NCBI GenBank assembly: GCA_017940465.1 | Contig: JAGAYN010000030.1 | Coordinates: forward strand, 1-56,937 | Direction: 5' to 3' | DNA length: 56,937 nucleotides | Source: Bacteroidales bacterium | GTDB taxonomy: Bacteria; Bacteroidota; Bacteroidia; Bacteroidales; P3 | Shown: positions 44,827 to 53,299 of the stretch, one piece after another | Numbering within the stretch: position 1 is the stretch's first letter | Layout of the letters: the number at the start of each line of letters is the position of its first letter | Notes under the pieces: model-generated | Told to the model about the DNA's origin: nothing | Databases searched by the model: none | Seen by the model: the letters and a program-made list of their open reading frames with translations, nothing else | Made by a program: the position numbers and the translations under genes

Positions 44827-44910
44827 AGGGCAGGAGGGGTAGGAGAGGGGAAGAAGATGATGCCTGCAAGGTGCTGTTCGCCAGCGGGTTGCATTTCCGC
44901 TAAAATGGCC
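44827..44910 (+). repeat. Repeat family B, copy 5, between divergent operons
   Basis: 11-bp units AGGGCAGGAGG, GGTAGGAGAGG and GGAAGAAGATG at 44827, 44838 and 44849, then the tail ATGCCTGCAAGGTGCTG. The remaining 44911-45038 holds no gene I can see, only the -7 box of the next gene at its end. Confidence 0.75.
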
Positions 44911-45038
44911 CTCCGGACGGGAAATCCACGGGAAATATCCGGTTCGTGCAGTGTGTTGATATACAGGGTGTTGTGCTCTGTAGGCTGTTTTTTTGTAATT
45001 ATGTTTCATTTCTTACCTCGCAATTCCAAAAAAAAATG

Positions 45039-45046
45039 TAATTTTG
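45039..45046 (+). promoter_or_regulatory. -7 box of the secreted-protein pair at 45075
   Basis: TAATTTTG followed by CA after an A run; leader about 22 nt. Confidence 0.5.
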
Positions 45047-45074
45047 CACCGAAGTTTCAAATACATAGGATGCC

Positions 45075-46397
45075 ATGAAAAGATTGTTGTTGTTAGTCGT
45101 GTTGCTGTCGGCGGCAGTGATGAGCCGGGCGCAGATGCAGGAAGAGGTATGGACGGTCTCCAGTATGCTGGCCACGAAGGTCATTGTCCGTGCTGTAGAT
45201 CCGGACCGTAGCCTTATTTATGTCGAGTATGCTGGCCGAAGCCGTCATTTCGTGTTGTATGACCATCCGGCCGGACTGGTCTATAAGCATGAACTCCCCG
45301 TCTATGTCGATGTCAAAGACGTGGAGGTGCTGAATGGGTGGGCCTATTTCTGTGCGGATATTCCACTAATGTCTCTGGCCATAGTGGGGCAGTTTGACAT
45401 CATGAGCCTGTTCTTTGGGAGTGGACAGGTGTACTACACTGCTCTGGATGTGGTCTTTGGGACAATGGGGGTCCAGGTGTATGAAACTGCCAAGATAGCG
45501 CTTTACGACAGCGGTAGCAAGGTATATATATATGGTGTGGGTAAAGGAGAGCATCACTACCCAGCGAATCCTCCATTCTCGTGTGCCACCCTGTTTCATG
45601 CTTCGCTGGACATGGGGACGATGCAGTGGGAGGTATGCACCGACTACCAGAAGGGGTGCGAGATAGCCGCCTTTACCGATGTGGCCGTGTCCGACAATTA
45701 CGTGGCTGTGACGGCGGTGGACCATAACGACACGGCCTATGTGCTTATCAATGACCAGTTGGGCCAGTGCGACTACCGATTCAAGTCCTATTCCCTTCAT
45801 GTGTCGGTCGAAGATGCCAAGCTGCTTTTGACGGGCACCGACAAGGATTGGTTTGTGCTGGCGTTCCAGGACCGTTGGGTGAACCAGGTGACATTCGTGG
45901 AGTTCGACGCGCAGAATCCCTTTGCGGTCAATACCTACGAGACATTTCCGTCCGGAACGTCGCCTTACGGTACGGATGTGTTCACGCTGACGGACCTCCG
46001 TTATTCGCCGAGCACGGCGAATGTGCTGCTGGCGGGCGAGATGTCGTTGCCGCCATACGATGTGTTCCAGCCCTGGGTGGTGGAATATCGTTGGAGCGGT
46101 GCGATGGATTCGTGGGAGGAGGGAAACAGATTGCACTGGCAGACTGTCGACGGGACGCTGTGGGGCTGCCGGTTTGTGGTGGCCGGCATTGATGCCTATA
46201 GACGGGTTGTCTACGGATGCAAGGACATGGGGCAGAGCGGGATGGACTGCCATCAGATGATTCCGGTACTCAACACCACACCTCTCATTTCTCCCACTCA
46301 AATCTGGACCAACCACGACAATGCTATCCAATATTGGCCGTCGCGGTTTTATCGAGGGCATCAGGATAGTGAAGCGGTGAAATATATATGCAAATAA
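45075..46397 (+). CDS. Secreted protein of unknown function
   Basis: A 440-residue protein with a clear signal peptide (MKRLLLLVVLLSAAVMSRAQ). I do not recognise a family. The mature part is rich in aromatic beta strands with regularly spaced blocks (VSSMLATKVIVRAVDPDRSLIYVEY across strands, YVAVTAVDHNDTAYVLIND, RYSPSTANVLLAGEM), which would suit a beta-propeller. There is no T9SS tail and no lipobox. Its third-position GC is visibly lower than that of the surrounding genes, hinting at lateral origin. It is followed closely by a T9SS-tailed protein, so the two are likely cotranscribed. Confidence 0.8.
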   Translation: MKRLLLLVVLLSAAVMSRAQMQEEVWTVSSMLATKVIVRAVDPDRSLIYVEYAGRSRHFVLYDHPAGLVYKHELPVYVDVKDVEVLNGWAYFCADIPLMSLAIVGQFDIMSLFFGSGQVYYTALDVVFGTMGVQVYETAKIALYDSGSKVYIYGVGKGEHHYPANPPFSCATLFHASLDMGTMQWEVCTDYQKGCEIAAFTDVAVSDNYVAVTAVDHNDTAYVLINDQLGQCDYRFKSYSLHVSVEDAKLLLTGTDKDWFVLAFQDRWVNQVTFVEFDAQNPFAVNTYETFPSGTSPYGTDVFTLTDLRYSPSTANVLLAGEMSLPPYDVFQPWVVEYRWSGAMDSWEEGNRLHWQTVDGTLWGCRFVVAGIDAYRRVVYGCKDMGQSGMDCHQMIPVLNTTPLISPTQIWTNHDNAIQYWPSRFYRGHQDSEAVKYICK

Positions 46398-46417
46398 ACC
46401 TGAAAAATATCCGAATT

Positions 46418-47980
46418 ATGAAGAACGACAGAAAGAGACAATTATGGAAAGTGGTGGTGTTGCTGTGGATGACGGTGGCGGTGGCGGTCCCCGCGCGGTC
46501 GCAATATTCCCGAGCCTATTACCATCGCGAGAACGACACCATGTATCTGGATTCTCCCATCTACCACCACAACTGGTGGGAATTTGAGAACAGTTTGCAG
46601 ACACACCGCCCCGTGACATTGGGGTATTCATACGGTTTGTCGAGCACAGGATTTAGATGGCGAGCGTTGGATGAATATATGCGTCTTGGTGGTCAGCGGA
46701 TGCTTTCCTACAGTTTCACCGCGCAGCCGTTGCGAGTGTTAGGTCTGGCTGTGCTTAGCCCCGGGGGATATATAAGAGATCCCGGTCCGTGGATGGTTGA
46801 TACCATCTATCGCCAGGAATACCTCTATCTCTACGAGGCCGACACCGTCTCCTTGCGCGAAGTGGCGAGCGTGCCGTGGTTTCATGGAATGGAGGGACCA
46901 CTCCGCTATCTATATGTCAGGGGGACAACACGGAATGGTGAATTTTTCGGTGTGGATTATGATGGTACTATGGCCCATGCTTCCCAAGGTTATTATCCGT
47001 TTTCCTACAGGCATGGTTTATCTTTTGATTCCACCTGTTGCAGTGACCTACCATGGGAGTTTATCTTCTATATCAAGGAATACTATTTCGACAGCGTGGT
47101 GACGGTGCAGGACTCGTTCTATGTAGGCTGCTCGGACTATAGCTTTGTCGATTCCACGGACGACGCAGCGGGCTATGCCGACTATGCCCGCTCCGTCTCG
47201 CCGATGTACATGTTCGCCCTCGACCCGACCGCCACCACCAACTGCGACGGCCAATGGGGCGACCCGCTGACCACCGACGTCTGCGGCGTCTCCTGGCCCA
47301 CGGTCTTCTTCCGCTACCCCTATTCGTGCGACAACGGCAAGCCCGCCGTCCGCTATGAGAACCATTGGAAGATCCCGATGATATTCCCCATAGTGGAGGT
47401 GGACACCACGGTGCCGCCGCCCGACTATTGTCCTGCGGTGGAAAACCTGCAGGTGTTCCGCGCGGACGACAGTACGGGCTGCGTGGTGGCCACGTGGGAT
47501 GCCTTTGTGAACCACACCGCCGGCTACGAGGTGCAGTACGGGCGTCGGAACCAGTCCTACAGCCAGTGGCAGACGGACTATGCGCAGCAGAACTTCTTTC
47601 AGGTGTGCGACCTGGATCCGTCCATCGGGTACGGGCTGCGAGTGCGCCCCTACTGTCAGGAGGGGAAGCGGACGGGCGAGTGGGCGGAATACTACTTTTT
47701 CAAGCCCGGGCAGCTGCCTGTGGGCATCGAGGAGGGGCCCGGCCTCTCGCGCCACACTTCGGTATCGCCGAACCCCACCTCGGGACAGGTGACGGTGAGG
47801 AGCGACTATGTGCTGCTCTCGCTGGACCTCTACGACATGCAGGGGCGTCACCTGCAGAACCACAACACCGCCGGCAGCCGCACGTATACAATCGGTCTGG
47901 AGGGGCTCCCCGCCGGTCCCTATTTGCTGCAGGTGCGCACCTCCGCCGGCACCACCACCAGGCATATCCTCAAGCGCTGA
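46418..47980 (+). CDS. T9SS-exported protein with fibronectin type III domain
   Basis: A 520-residue protein. I place the start at ATG 46418 (MKNDRKRQLWKVVVLLWMTV), which gives a good signal peptide; ATG 46388 overlaps the upstream gene and adds ten polar residues. Residues of about 30-330 are unrecognised. One FN3-like domain (about 343-440) starts CPAVENLQVFRADDSTGCVV. The last 75 residues are a type A T9SS sorting domain: VSPNPTSGQVTV, LDLYDMQGRHLQNHN and GLPAGPYLLQVRT. The first half has low GC and the second half normal GC, suggesting a mosaic gene. Surface location is inferred. Confidence 0.85.
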   Translation: MKNDRKRQLWKVVVLLWMTVAVAVPARSQYSRAYYHRENDTMYLDSPIYHHNWWEFENSLQTHRPVTLGYSYGLSSTGFRWRALDEYMRLGGQRMLSYSFTAQPLRVLGLAVLSPGGYIRDPGPWMVDTIYRQEYLYLYEADTVSLREVASVPWFHGMEGPLRYLYVRGTTRNGEFFGVDYDGTMAHASQGYYPFSYRHGLSFDSTCCSDLPWEFIFYIKEYYFDSVVTVQDSFYVGCSDYSFVDSTDDAAGYADYARSVSPMYMFALDPTATTNCDGQWGDPLTTDVCGVSWPTVFFRYPYSCDNGKPAVRYENHWKIPMIFPIVEVDTTVPPPDYCPAVENLQVFRADDSTGCVVATWDAFVNHTAGYEVQYGRRNQSYSQWQTDYAQQNFFQVCDLDPSIGYGLRVRPYCQEGKRTGEWAEYYFFKPGQLPVGIEEGPGLSRHTSVSPNPTSGQVTVRSDYVLLSLDLYDMQGRHLQNHNTAGSRTYTIGLEGLPAGPYLLQVRTSAGTTTRHILKR

Positions 47981-48063
47981 TTGTACGTGGCTGTATAACA
48001 GCGATTTGCGTCAGATATGCTAATTTTTTGCATTTTATTCACTCGCAATTCGTTTTTTCTTCG

Positions 48064-48071
48064 TACTTTTG
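48064..48071 (+). promoter_or_regulatory. -7 box of the barrel protein gene at 48087
   Basis: TACTTTTG followed by CA. The short distance to ATG 48087 gives a leader of about 9 nt. Confidence 0.55.
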
Positions 48072-48086
48072 CACTCTGATTTAACA

Positions 48087-48857
48087 ATGAAAACGATGAA
48101 GAAAACGATGCTTTTCCTGATGGCGGTGGCCTGCATCTCGGTGGCCAGCGCGCAGATAGAGGTTGGAGTGCAGGGCGGCTATTTCACGCAGAAAGCCTCC
48201 AACTCGGAAAACAAGCAGTACAACTCCGCCACCAACTGGCTTGCCGGCATCCAGGTGGGCTATAAAATCAAGAAGTGCCTCTATGTCGGCGTTTCGGCCA
48301 GCTACCTGAGCAACGCGACCGAGAACATGAAGGATTTCGACAGCCTTTTCCATCCGGCTGCGCCGTTCCCCAACAACATGAACCCCGTGATCGACCACAA
48401 GCAGCGCTACACCCGCACCGGCTGGGAGGTGTGCCCCACGGTGGAATACGAGTTTGTCCGCTTTGGCAACATGCACTTCAGCCTTCAGCTGCAGGGCACC
48501 ATCCGCTCGCTGGGCTCCACCACCTTCAAGGAGAGCTACACCACCCTCCTCACGCCCAACCCGCTGGAGTTGGTGGACGAAGAGCCGAAGGACGACCACC
48601 GCACGAGTTTCATGTGGGGCGTCTCGCTGAAGCCGACGCTCTCCTATGAGTTCACCCCCCACATCAGCCTCGAGGTGATGCTCGACTTCCTCTCGATCGG
48701 CTACATCTCCATCACCGAGACCGTTGATCCCAAGCAGGAAGGCGTGGAGCCCTCCAAGGACTACAACAGCACCTTCTATGCCGGCGCCAACACCTTCACC
48801 GAGGTGCTCCAGTGGGAAAGCCCCCTGCTGAAGATCGGGATGAAGTACACGTTCTAA
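48087..48857 (+). CDS. Outer-membrane beta-barrel family protein
   Basis: A 256-residue protein starting MKTMKKTMLFLMAVACISVASAQ, whose signal peptide is cleaved before IEVGVQGGYF. Alternating strands (GIQVGYKIKKCLYVGVSASYL, VCPTVEYEFVRFGNMHFSLQL written over consecutive strands) and a terminal Phe (LLKIGMKYTF) predict an outer-membrane barrel of about ten strands. It starts close after its promoter, and the ATPase gene follows after 23 bases. Function unknown. Confidence 0.83.
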   Translation: MKTMKKTMLFLMAVACISVASAQIEVGVQGGYFTQKASNSENKQYNSATNWLAGIQVGYKIKKCLYVGVSASYLSNATENMKDFDSLFHPAAPFPNNMNPVIDHKQRYTRTGWEVCPTVEYEFVRFGNMHFSLQLQGTIRSLGSTTFKESYTTLLTPNPLELVDEEPKDDHRTSFMWGVSLKPTLSYEFTPHISLEVMLDFLSIGYISITETVDPKQEGVEPSKDYNSTFYAGANTFTEVLQWESPLLKIGMKYTF

Positions 48858-48880
48858 CGTTCACCTAAGACATACCACCG

Positions 48881-50467
48881 ATGCTCACCGCCAATCGTGA
48901 ACTCTACATCGCCCATTGCGACGATGGCAACCTCTGCATCAATGGCCGCATGGCCAACCGTCACGGCCTGGTGGCCGGCGCCACCGGTACCGGCAAGACC
49001 GTCACCCTCCAGGTGCTGGCCGAGACCTTCTGCCAGGCCGGCGTGCCTTGCTTCATGGCCGACATGAAGGGCGACCTCAGCGGCATCAGCCAGGCCGGCC
49101 GGATGTCCTCATTCATCGAGAAACGCAAGGACGCCTTCGGCATCCCCAACCCCGAGTTCCAGCCCTGCCCCGTGCGCTTCTTCGACGTCTTCGGCGAGCA
49201 GGGACACCCCATCCGCGCCACGGTGAGCCAGATGGGTCCGCAACTGCTCTCGCGCCTGATGGGCCTCAACGAGACGCAGGCCGGCGTGCTCAACATCGTC
49301 TTCCGCATCGCCGACGACCGCGGCCTCCTCATCCTCGACATCAAGGACCTGCGGGCCATGCTCGACTACGTCAGCAAGCACGCCAAGGAATACACCACAC
49401 AGTACGGCAACATCTCCACCGCCACCGTCGGCGCCATTCAACGCGCCATCCTGCAGCTGGAGAGCCAAGGGGCCGACCGCTTCTTCGGCGAGCCCGCTTT
49501 CGACATCTTCGACCTACTGCAGACCGAAGGGGGCAAGGGCATCATGAACGTGCTGGCCGCCGACAAGCTGATGCTCCAGCCCAAGCTCTACAGCACCTTC
49601 CTCCTCTGGCTCATGAGCGAGCTCTACAGCACCCTGCCCGAGGTGGGCGACATGGAGCTGCCCAAGCTGGTCTTCTTCTTCGACGAGGCGCACATGCTCT
49701 TTGACGACACCTCCAAGGCCTTGGTGGACAAAATCGAGCAGGTCATCCGCCTCATACGTTCCAAGGGCGTGGGCATCTACTTCGTCACCCAAAGCCCCAC
49801 CGACATCCCCGAGAACATCCTCGGACAGCTCGGCAACCGCATCCAGCACGCCCTCCGCGCCTACACCCCGAAGGACCAGAAGGCCGTGCGCACCGCCGCC
49901 GACACCTTCCGCCCCAACCCAGCCTTCAAGACCGACGAGGCCATCATGAACCTCGAGACCGGCGAGGCACTGGTCAGTTTCCTCGACGAGAAAGGCGCCC
50001 CCGCCATCGTGCAGCGCGCCAAGATTCTCTTCCCGCTGTCGCAGATCGGTGCCATCACGCCCGAGCAGCGCACAGCCATCACGCGTTCCAGCCGCCTGGC
50101 GGGCAAGTACGACACCATGATCGACCGTGAGAGTGCCTTCGAGGTGCTCCTGCGCGAAGCCGAGGAAGCCGCCGTGGCCGTGGTGGAGGAGCCGGACGAC
50201 AAGCCCGCCCGCACCTCCAAAACCACCCGCGAGGCCGCCCCCAAGGCCGAGAAAAAGAAGTCCGGCGTCATGTCCAAGGTGATGAAAGCCGTCCTCACGG
50301 CCGTCACCGCCACCGTGGCCACCTCCGTCGGCACCGCCGTCAGCAACAAAGTCACCGGCAAGAAGAGCAAGTCCTCCACCTCCACCGGCCAGAAGGTCAT
50401 CAAGAACGCCACCTCCGCCGCCACCCGCACGCTCACCCGCGACATCCTCGGCAACCTCATCAAGTAG
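48881..50467 (+). CDS. HerA-like ATPase of the DUF853 (YjgR) family
   Basis: A 528-residue cytoplasmic ATPase of the HerA/FtsK superfamily. Walker A is GATGTGKT (about residues 33-40), Walker B LVFFFDEAHML (about 265-275), and a sensor-like stretch YFVTQSPTDIPENILGQLGNR follows. A low-complexity Ala/Thr/Lys-rich tail (about 430-510) is typical of YjgR. Cellular role is unknown; relatives are DNA-translocating ATPases, but no nuclease partner (NurA) is encoded nearby. It lies 23 bases after the barrel gene and probably shares its transcript. Confidence 0.9.
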   Translation: MLTANRELYIAHCDDGNLCINGRMANRHGLVAGATGTGKTVTLQVLAETFCQAGVPCFMADMKGDLSGISQAGRMSSFIEKRKDAFGIPNPEFQPCPVRFFDVFGEQGHPIRATVSQMGPQLLSRLMGLNETQAGVLNIVFRIADDRGLLILDIKDLRAMLDYVSKHAKEYTTQYGNISTATVGAIQRAILQLESQGADRFFGEPAFDIFDLLQTEGGKGIMNVLAADKLMLQPKLYSTFLLWLMSELYSTLPEVGDMELPKLVFFFDEAHMLFDDTSKALVDKIEQVIRLIRSKGVGIYFVTQSPTDIPENILGQLGNRIQHALRAYTPKDQKAVRTAADTFRPNPAFKTDEAIMNLETGEALVSFLDEKGAPAIVQRAKILFPLSQIGAITPEQRTAITRSSRLAGKYDTMIDRESAFEVLLREAEEAAVAVVEEPDDKPARTSKTTREAAPKAEKKKSGVMSKVMKAVLTAVTATVATSVGTAVSNKVTGKKSKSSTSTGQKVIKNATSAATRTLTRDILGNLIK

Positions 50468-50487
50468 TCTGCGCAGATTCCTGCCGC

Positions 50488-50600
50488 ACTCCTGTCACAC
50501 TCCTGTCACACTCCTGGAGGGGAAGAACAAGGGAAGAACATGATGCCTCCAACCCGCTGAAAACCACCCTGTTGTAAACCTGCGATTTTCGCCCCGAAAG
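50488..50600 (+). repeat. Repeat family B, copy 6, with a five-unit 11-bp array
   Basis: Units ACTCCTGTCAC, ACTCCTGTCAC, ACTCCTGGAGG, GGAAGAACAAG and GGAAGAACATG at 50488, 50499, 50510, 50521 and 50532, then the tail ending CTGTTGTAAACCTGCGATTTT. It lies between convergent genes. Confidence 0.85.
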
Positions 50601-50618
50601 CCGTTTTTGTTTCAAAAA

Positions 50619-50655
50619 AACACAACCCCTTGCCACGGATGGCAAGGGGTTGATA
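50619..50655 (-). terminator. Terminator of the DUF2490 gene
   Basis: A perfect 13-bp stem, CAACCCCTTGCCA with its complement (50623-50652), 4-base loop, followed on the minus strand by a run of T. Confidence 0.93.
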
Positions 50656-50676
50656 CATAGTGCGTTGCACCCGTAT

Positions 50677-51525
50677 TCAGAACGAATAGGTATAGTTGGC
50701 TCCCAGCGTGCCCACGAAACCGGTCCGGTGGGTATAGGATTTCAGTTTGGTACCCTCCTTGTTCGCGTCCAGTGCGCGGCTGCTCACGCGGTCCAGCAGC
50801 AGGAAGAAGGTCAGCGTACCCGACTGCGACAGGCGGTAGTCGGCTCCGATGCTGGCGCGCAAACGGTTGATATACGTGCCGTTGAACCCCTCGAGGAACC
50901 ATCCGGCCTCACCCTCCTGGGTGTGGGTCCCGGGGAGGTACCACTCGGTGCCCTCGGCGTTGCAGTCGGCGTTCACCGTGGGGCCGCTGAAGGTGGTGCG
51001 CAGTTCCACGTAGGCATAGGGCGTCCATCCCGTCTGCCTCCAGCCCTTGTACTTGGCCAGCAGCCGGCTTTTCAGCTCCACTGCGTTGGTGGCGCTCTGG
51101 TAGGTGTTGAAGCTTCCCGCGCGGTGGGTGAACTGCAGCCGCTCCTTCAGGCCGATGTTCCACTGCGCGAGGTGCAGTGTCCCCGTGGCGTCCAGCATCA
51201 GCCTGTGGCGGGTGCTCTTGAAGGACGACGAGCTGCTGCTGTAGGGGGCTATGAAGGCATAGCCCGCGCCCAGCTTGATGTTGGGGTGGATTTTGTAGGA
51301 GGCCCCGAGGGTGGTCTGCAGGCGGTCGAAGCCGGTGAAGTTGTTGTCCAGCCTCACCTCCTCCGAAAGCGACACATGCAGGCCGCGTGTTACCTTCTTG
51401 TCTGCCGTGGCCGACAGGCGCAGGCCGAACTCGGCGTCCAGGCTCTCCTCGGTCTGTGCCTGGAGCGTCTGGGGGATAAGCGCGCAGAGTGCCGCCAGTA
51501 TCGTAAGTCGTCGCTTGTTCATCAT
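50677..51525 (-). CDS. DUF2490 outer-membrane barrel protein
   Basis: A 282-residue protein with a signal peptide (MMNKRRLTILAALCALIPQTLQAQ). The pattern EFGLRLSATADKKVTRGLHVSLSEEVRLDNNF, broken into strands, fits DUF2490, as do the repeated antiparallel strands and a terminal Phe (TLGANYTYSF). The family is a Bacteroidota outer-membrane barrel of unknown role. It starts 9 bases after the stop of the carbohydrate-binding lipoprotein gene, so the two form an operon ended by a strong terminator. DUF2490 genes near cell-surface carbohydrate-binding proteins are common, by my recollection. Confidence 0.85.
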   Translation of the reverse strand: MMNKRRLTILAALCALIPQTLQAQTEESLDAEFGLRLSATADKKVTRGLHVSLSEEVRLDNNFTGFDRLQTTLGASYKIHPNIKLGAGYAFIAPYSSSSSSFKSTRHRLMLDATGTLHLAQWNIGLKERLQFTHRAGSFNTYQSATNAVELKSRLLAKYKGWRQTGWTPYAYVELRTTFSGPTVNADCNAEGTEWYLPGTHTQEGEAGWFLEGFNGTYINRLRASIGADYRLSQSGTLTFFLLLDRVSSRALDANKEGTKLKSYTHRTGFVGTLGANYTYSF

Positions 51526-51534
51526 GTTGAATGT

Positions 51535-53184
51535 TTATTTGTTGCTGCTGTAGGATGTCAGGGGGATTGCTGTGCCGCCCTCGGTGGATCCTCCTTCTAT
51601 AAGGGTCGCGTCGAAGCGGGATGTGCCACCGCTCACGGTCGTACCTGCCGTCAATGCCAGGTCGCCGCTTCCCGCCACCACCAGCGTTCCGCTTCCGCCA
51701 CCAGGTGCTTTGAAGGAGTATTCGGCTCCGCCTGCGGCAAGTGTGTGCCAGGATCCCTGCCGCCACCCTGCCGTTTGCCGGCAGCTTACGGCGAGGTCGG
51801 CTCCCTTTTCCAAGCCGCCTATGGCTATCATAGTGCCCCCATTCATCGAGAATACGAACCCTTTCCCGCTGTTTACCGCCTTGTGTACCCCGTCGGTACT
51901 AATGGCATACAGCAAGCCTGCGGTCAGTGTCACGTCGCCACCCGCGTCCAATCCGTCGTTGCCGTCGGAGTGGCCGCAGAGGTATCCACCTTGTATATTG
52001 ATGTGGTTCTTGGCGTTTACGGCGTTGCTTGTGGAGGAATAGCCGTAGAGTTCGCCGGCGGTGATGGTGATATTCCCTTTGGATTCCACGGCTTCATTGT
52101 GGGTACATCTGGAGGTTACTGTGCCGCCACTGACCGTTATGTCGCCCTGGAACTTGAGCCCTTTGGCCGATACGGTGTCGGTTGCGGTGGTGAAGTCTGT
52201 GCCGGACACGGTGATATCCACCGAGCCCCCGTTGAATAATGCCGAGCCATTGCTGTTGATGCCCTTGCCACCCTGTCCGGATACGGTGATGTTCAGCGAG
52301 CCGTTGTTCATGATGAAGGCGAGGCCTGCGCGGATACCGGCCGGGCCACCGTAGGAGAGGCTGGCGGTGTCGTAGCCGCTGTTGCCGGAGGCATGGACGG
52401 TGGTCTGCCCGCCGTCGAACCGCACCAGAGTGTCGCTGGCGAGGCCTTTCTTCATGTTGCCGGAGACCTGCACGTCGATTGTCCCGCCGGCGATGAGGAT
52501 GTATCCCTTGCCACGTATGCCGTGCCCGTTGGTGGAGGAGGCGTGGATGGAGGGTGTGCCGGAGATATGGACGTAGGAATCGGATGTGACGGCGCCCTTG
52601 CCCGTGGCGGTGACGGTCAGGGAACCGCTGCCGGTCAGCAGGATGCCTCCTTCGGCAAAGAGGGCGGCCTTCTCGTCTTCGAGGGTGGGTGTGGCGGTAT
52701 ACGAGGGGCCGTCGGCGAGGGTGTTGCTGCCGTTGAGGAGCAGTTTCACGGTCTTCCCGCTGCCGGGCTGGGAGGAGGGTCCCTGGATGTTGATGGCGGC
52801 GCCGCGGGGGTTGGTGAGGGACAGGCCGTTGAGCGCCAGGGCTTGTTCGCGGTCGCTGTAGACTTTGAAGTAGCCGTCGGAGGCGGAACCGGTGAGGATG
52901 TAGGCCACTGTGGAGCCGCTGCTGTTGGTGATGGTGACGCCGTTGCCGGAGATTTGGGCGCTGATGCCTGCGCTGTCGCCTGTGACGGTGGCGGTGCCGC
53001 CGGGGGAGAAGACGACGACCACGCGGCGCTCGTAGCTGTCCAGCGACAGGTTGCCGCTGCCGGTGGTGTCGATATCGACCAGGGAACCGCTGCCACCGGT
53101 ATCGGAGGCGCTGCCGATTTCATCCTTTCCGCAGGAGGAAACGAGGGCGAAAACGGCCAGCAAAAGAAGCAGTTTTTTTTGCAT
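51535..53184 (-). CDS. Lipoprotein with Cthe_2159-type carbohydrate-binding beta-helix
   Basis: A 549-residue protein. The lipobox LVSSC ends at Cys18 and is followed by GKDEIG, so it is probably surface-anchored. The remainder is a long parallel beta-helix rich in short Gly/Thr/Ser strands such as GKGAVTSDSYVHISGTP, GIRGKGYILIAGGTIDV and GLKFQGDITVSGGTV. This is the pattern of the carbohydrate-binding domain family of Cthe_2159, which binds cellulose or acidic sugars in Clostridium thermocellum. The ligand here is not deducible. No clear promoter was found; copy 7 of repeat B lies just upstream. Confidence 0.82.
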   Translation of the reverse strand: MQKKLLLLLAVFALVSSCGKDEIGSASDTGGSGSLVDIDTTGSGNLSLDSYERRVVVVFSPGGTATVTGDSAGISAQISGNGVTITNSSGSTVAYILTGSASDGYFKVYSDREQALALNGLSLTNPRGAAINIQGPSSQPGSGKTVKLLLNGSNTLADGPSYTATPTLEDEKAALFAEGGILLTGSGSLTVTATGKGAVTSDSYVHISGTPSIHASSTNGHGIRGKGYILIAGGTIDVQVSGNMKKGLASDTLVRFDGGQTTVHASGNSGYDTASLSYGGPAGIRAGLAFIMNNGSLNITVSGQGGKGINSNGSALFNGGSVDITVSGTDFTTATDTVSAKGLKFQGDITVSGGTVTSRCTHNEAVESKGNITITAGELYGYSSTSNAVNAKNHINIQGGYLCGHSDGNDGLDAGGDVTLTAGLLYAISTDGVHKAVNSGKGFVFSMNGGTMIAIGGLEKGADLAVSCRQTAGWRQGSWHTLAAGGAEYSFKAPGGGSGTLVVAGSGDLALTAGTTVSGGTSRFDATLIEGGSTEGGTAIPLTSYSSNK

Positions 53185-53189
53185 TCGGG

Positions 53190-53272
53190 ACGTTTTTGGA
53201 AGTTTTATAACAGTGTGATGTCCAGTGTGTTATTGGTATCATGTTCTTCCCCTCTCCTTCCCCTGTTGGAGT
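53190..53272 (-). repeat. Repeat family B, copy 7 (minus strand)
   Basis: Read on the minus strand: units ACTCCAACAGG, GGAAGGAGAGG and GGAAGAACATG, then a tail with CTGTTATAAAACTTCCAAAAA. Further upstream on that strand CCCTCTCCCCTACCCC can pair with the array, making a long hairpin behind the gene at 53300. Confidence 0.75.
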
Positions 53273-53299
53273 GTGGGAGGAGGGGGGTAGGGGAGAGGG

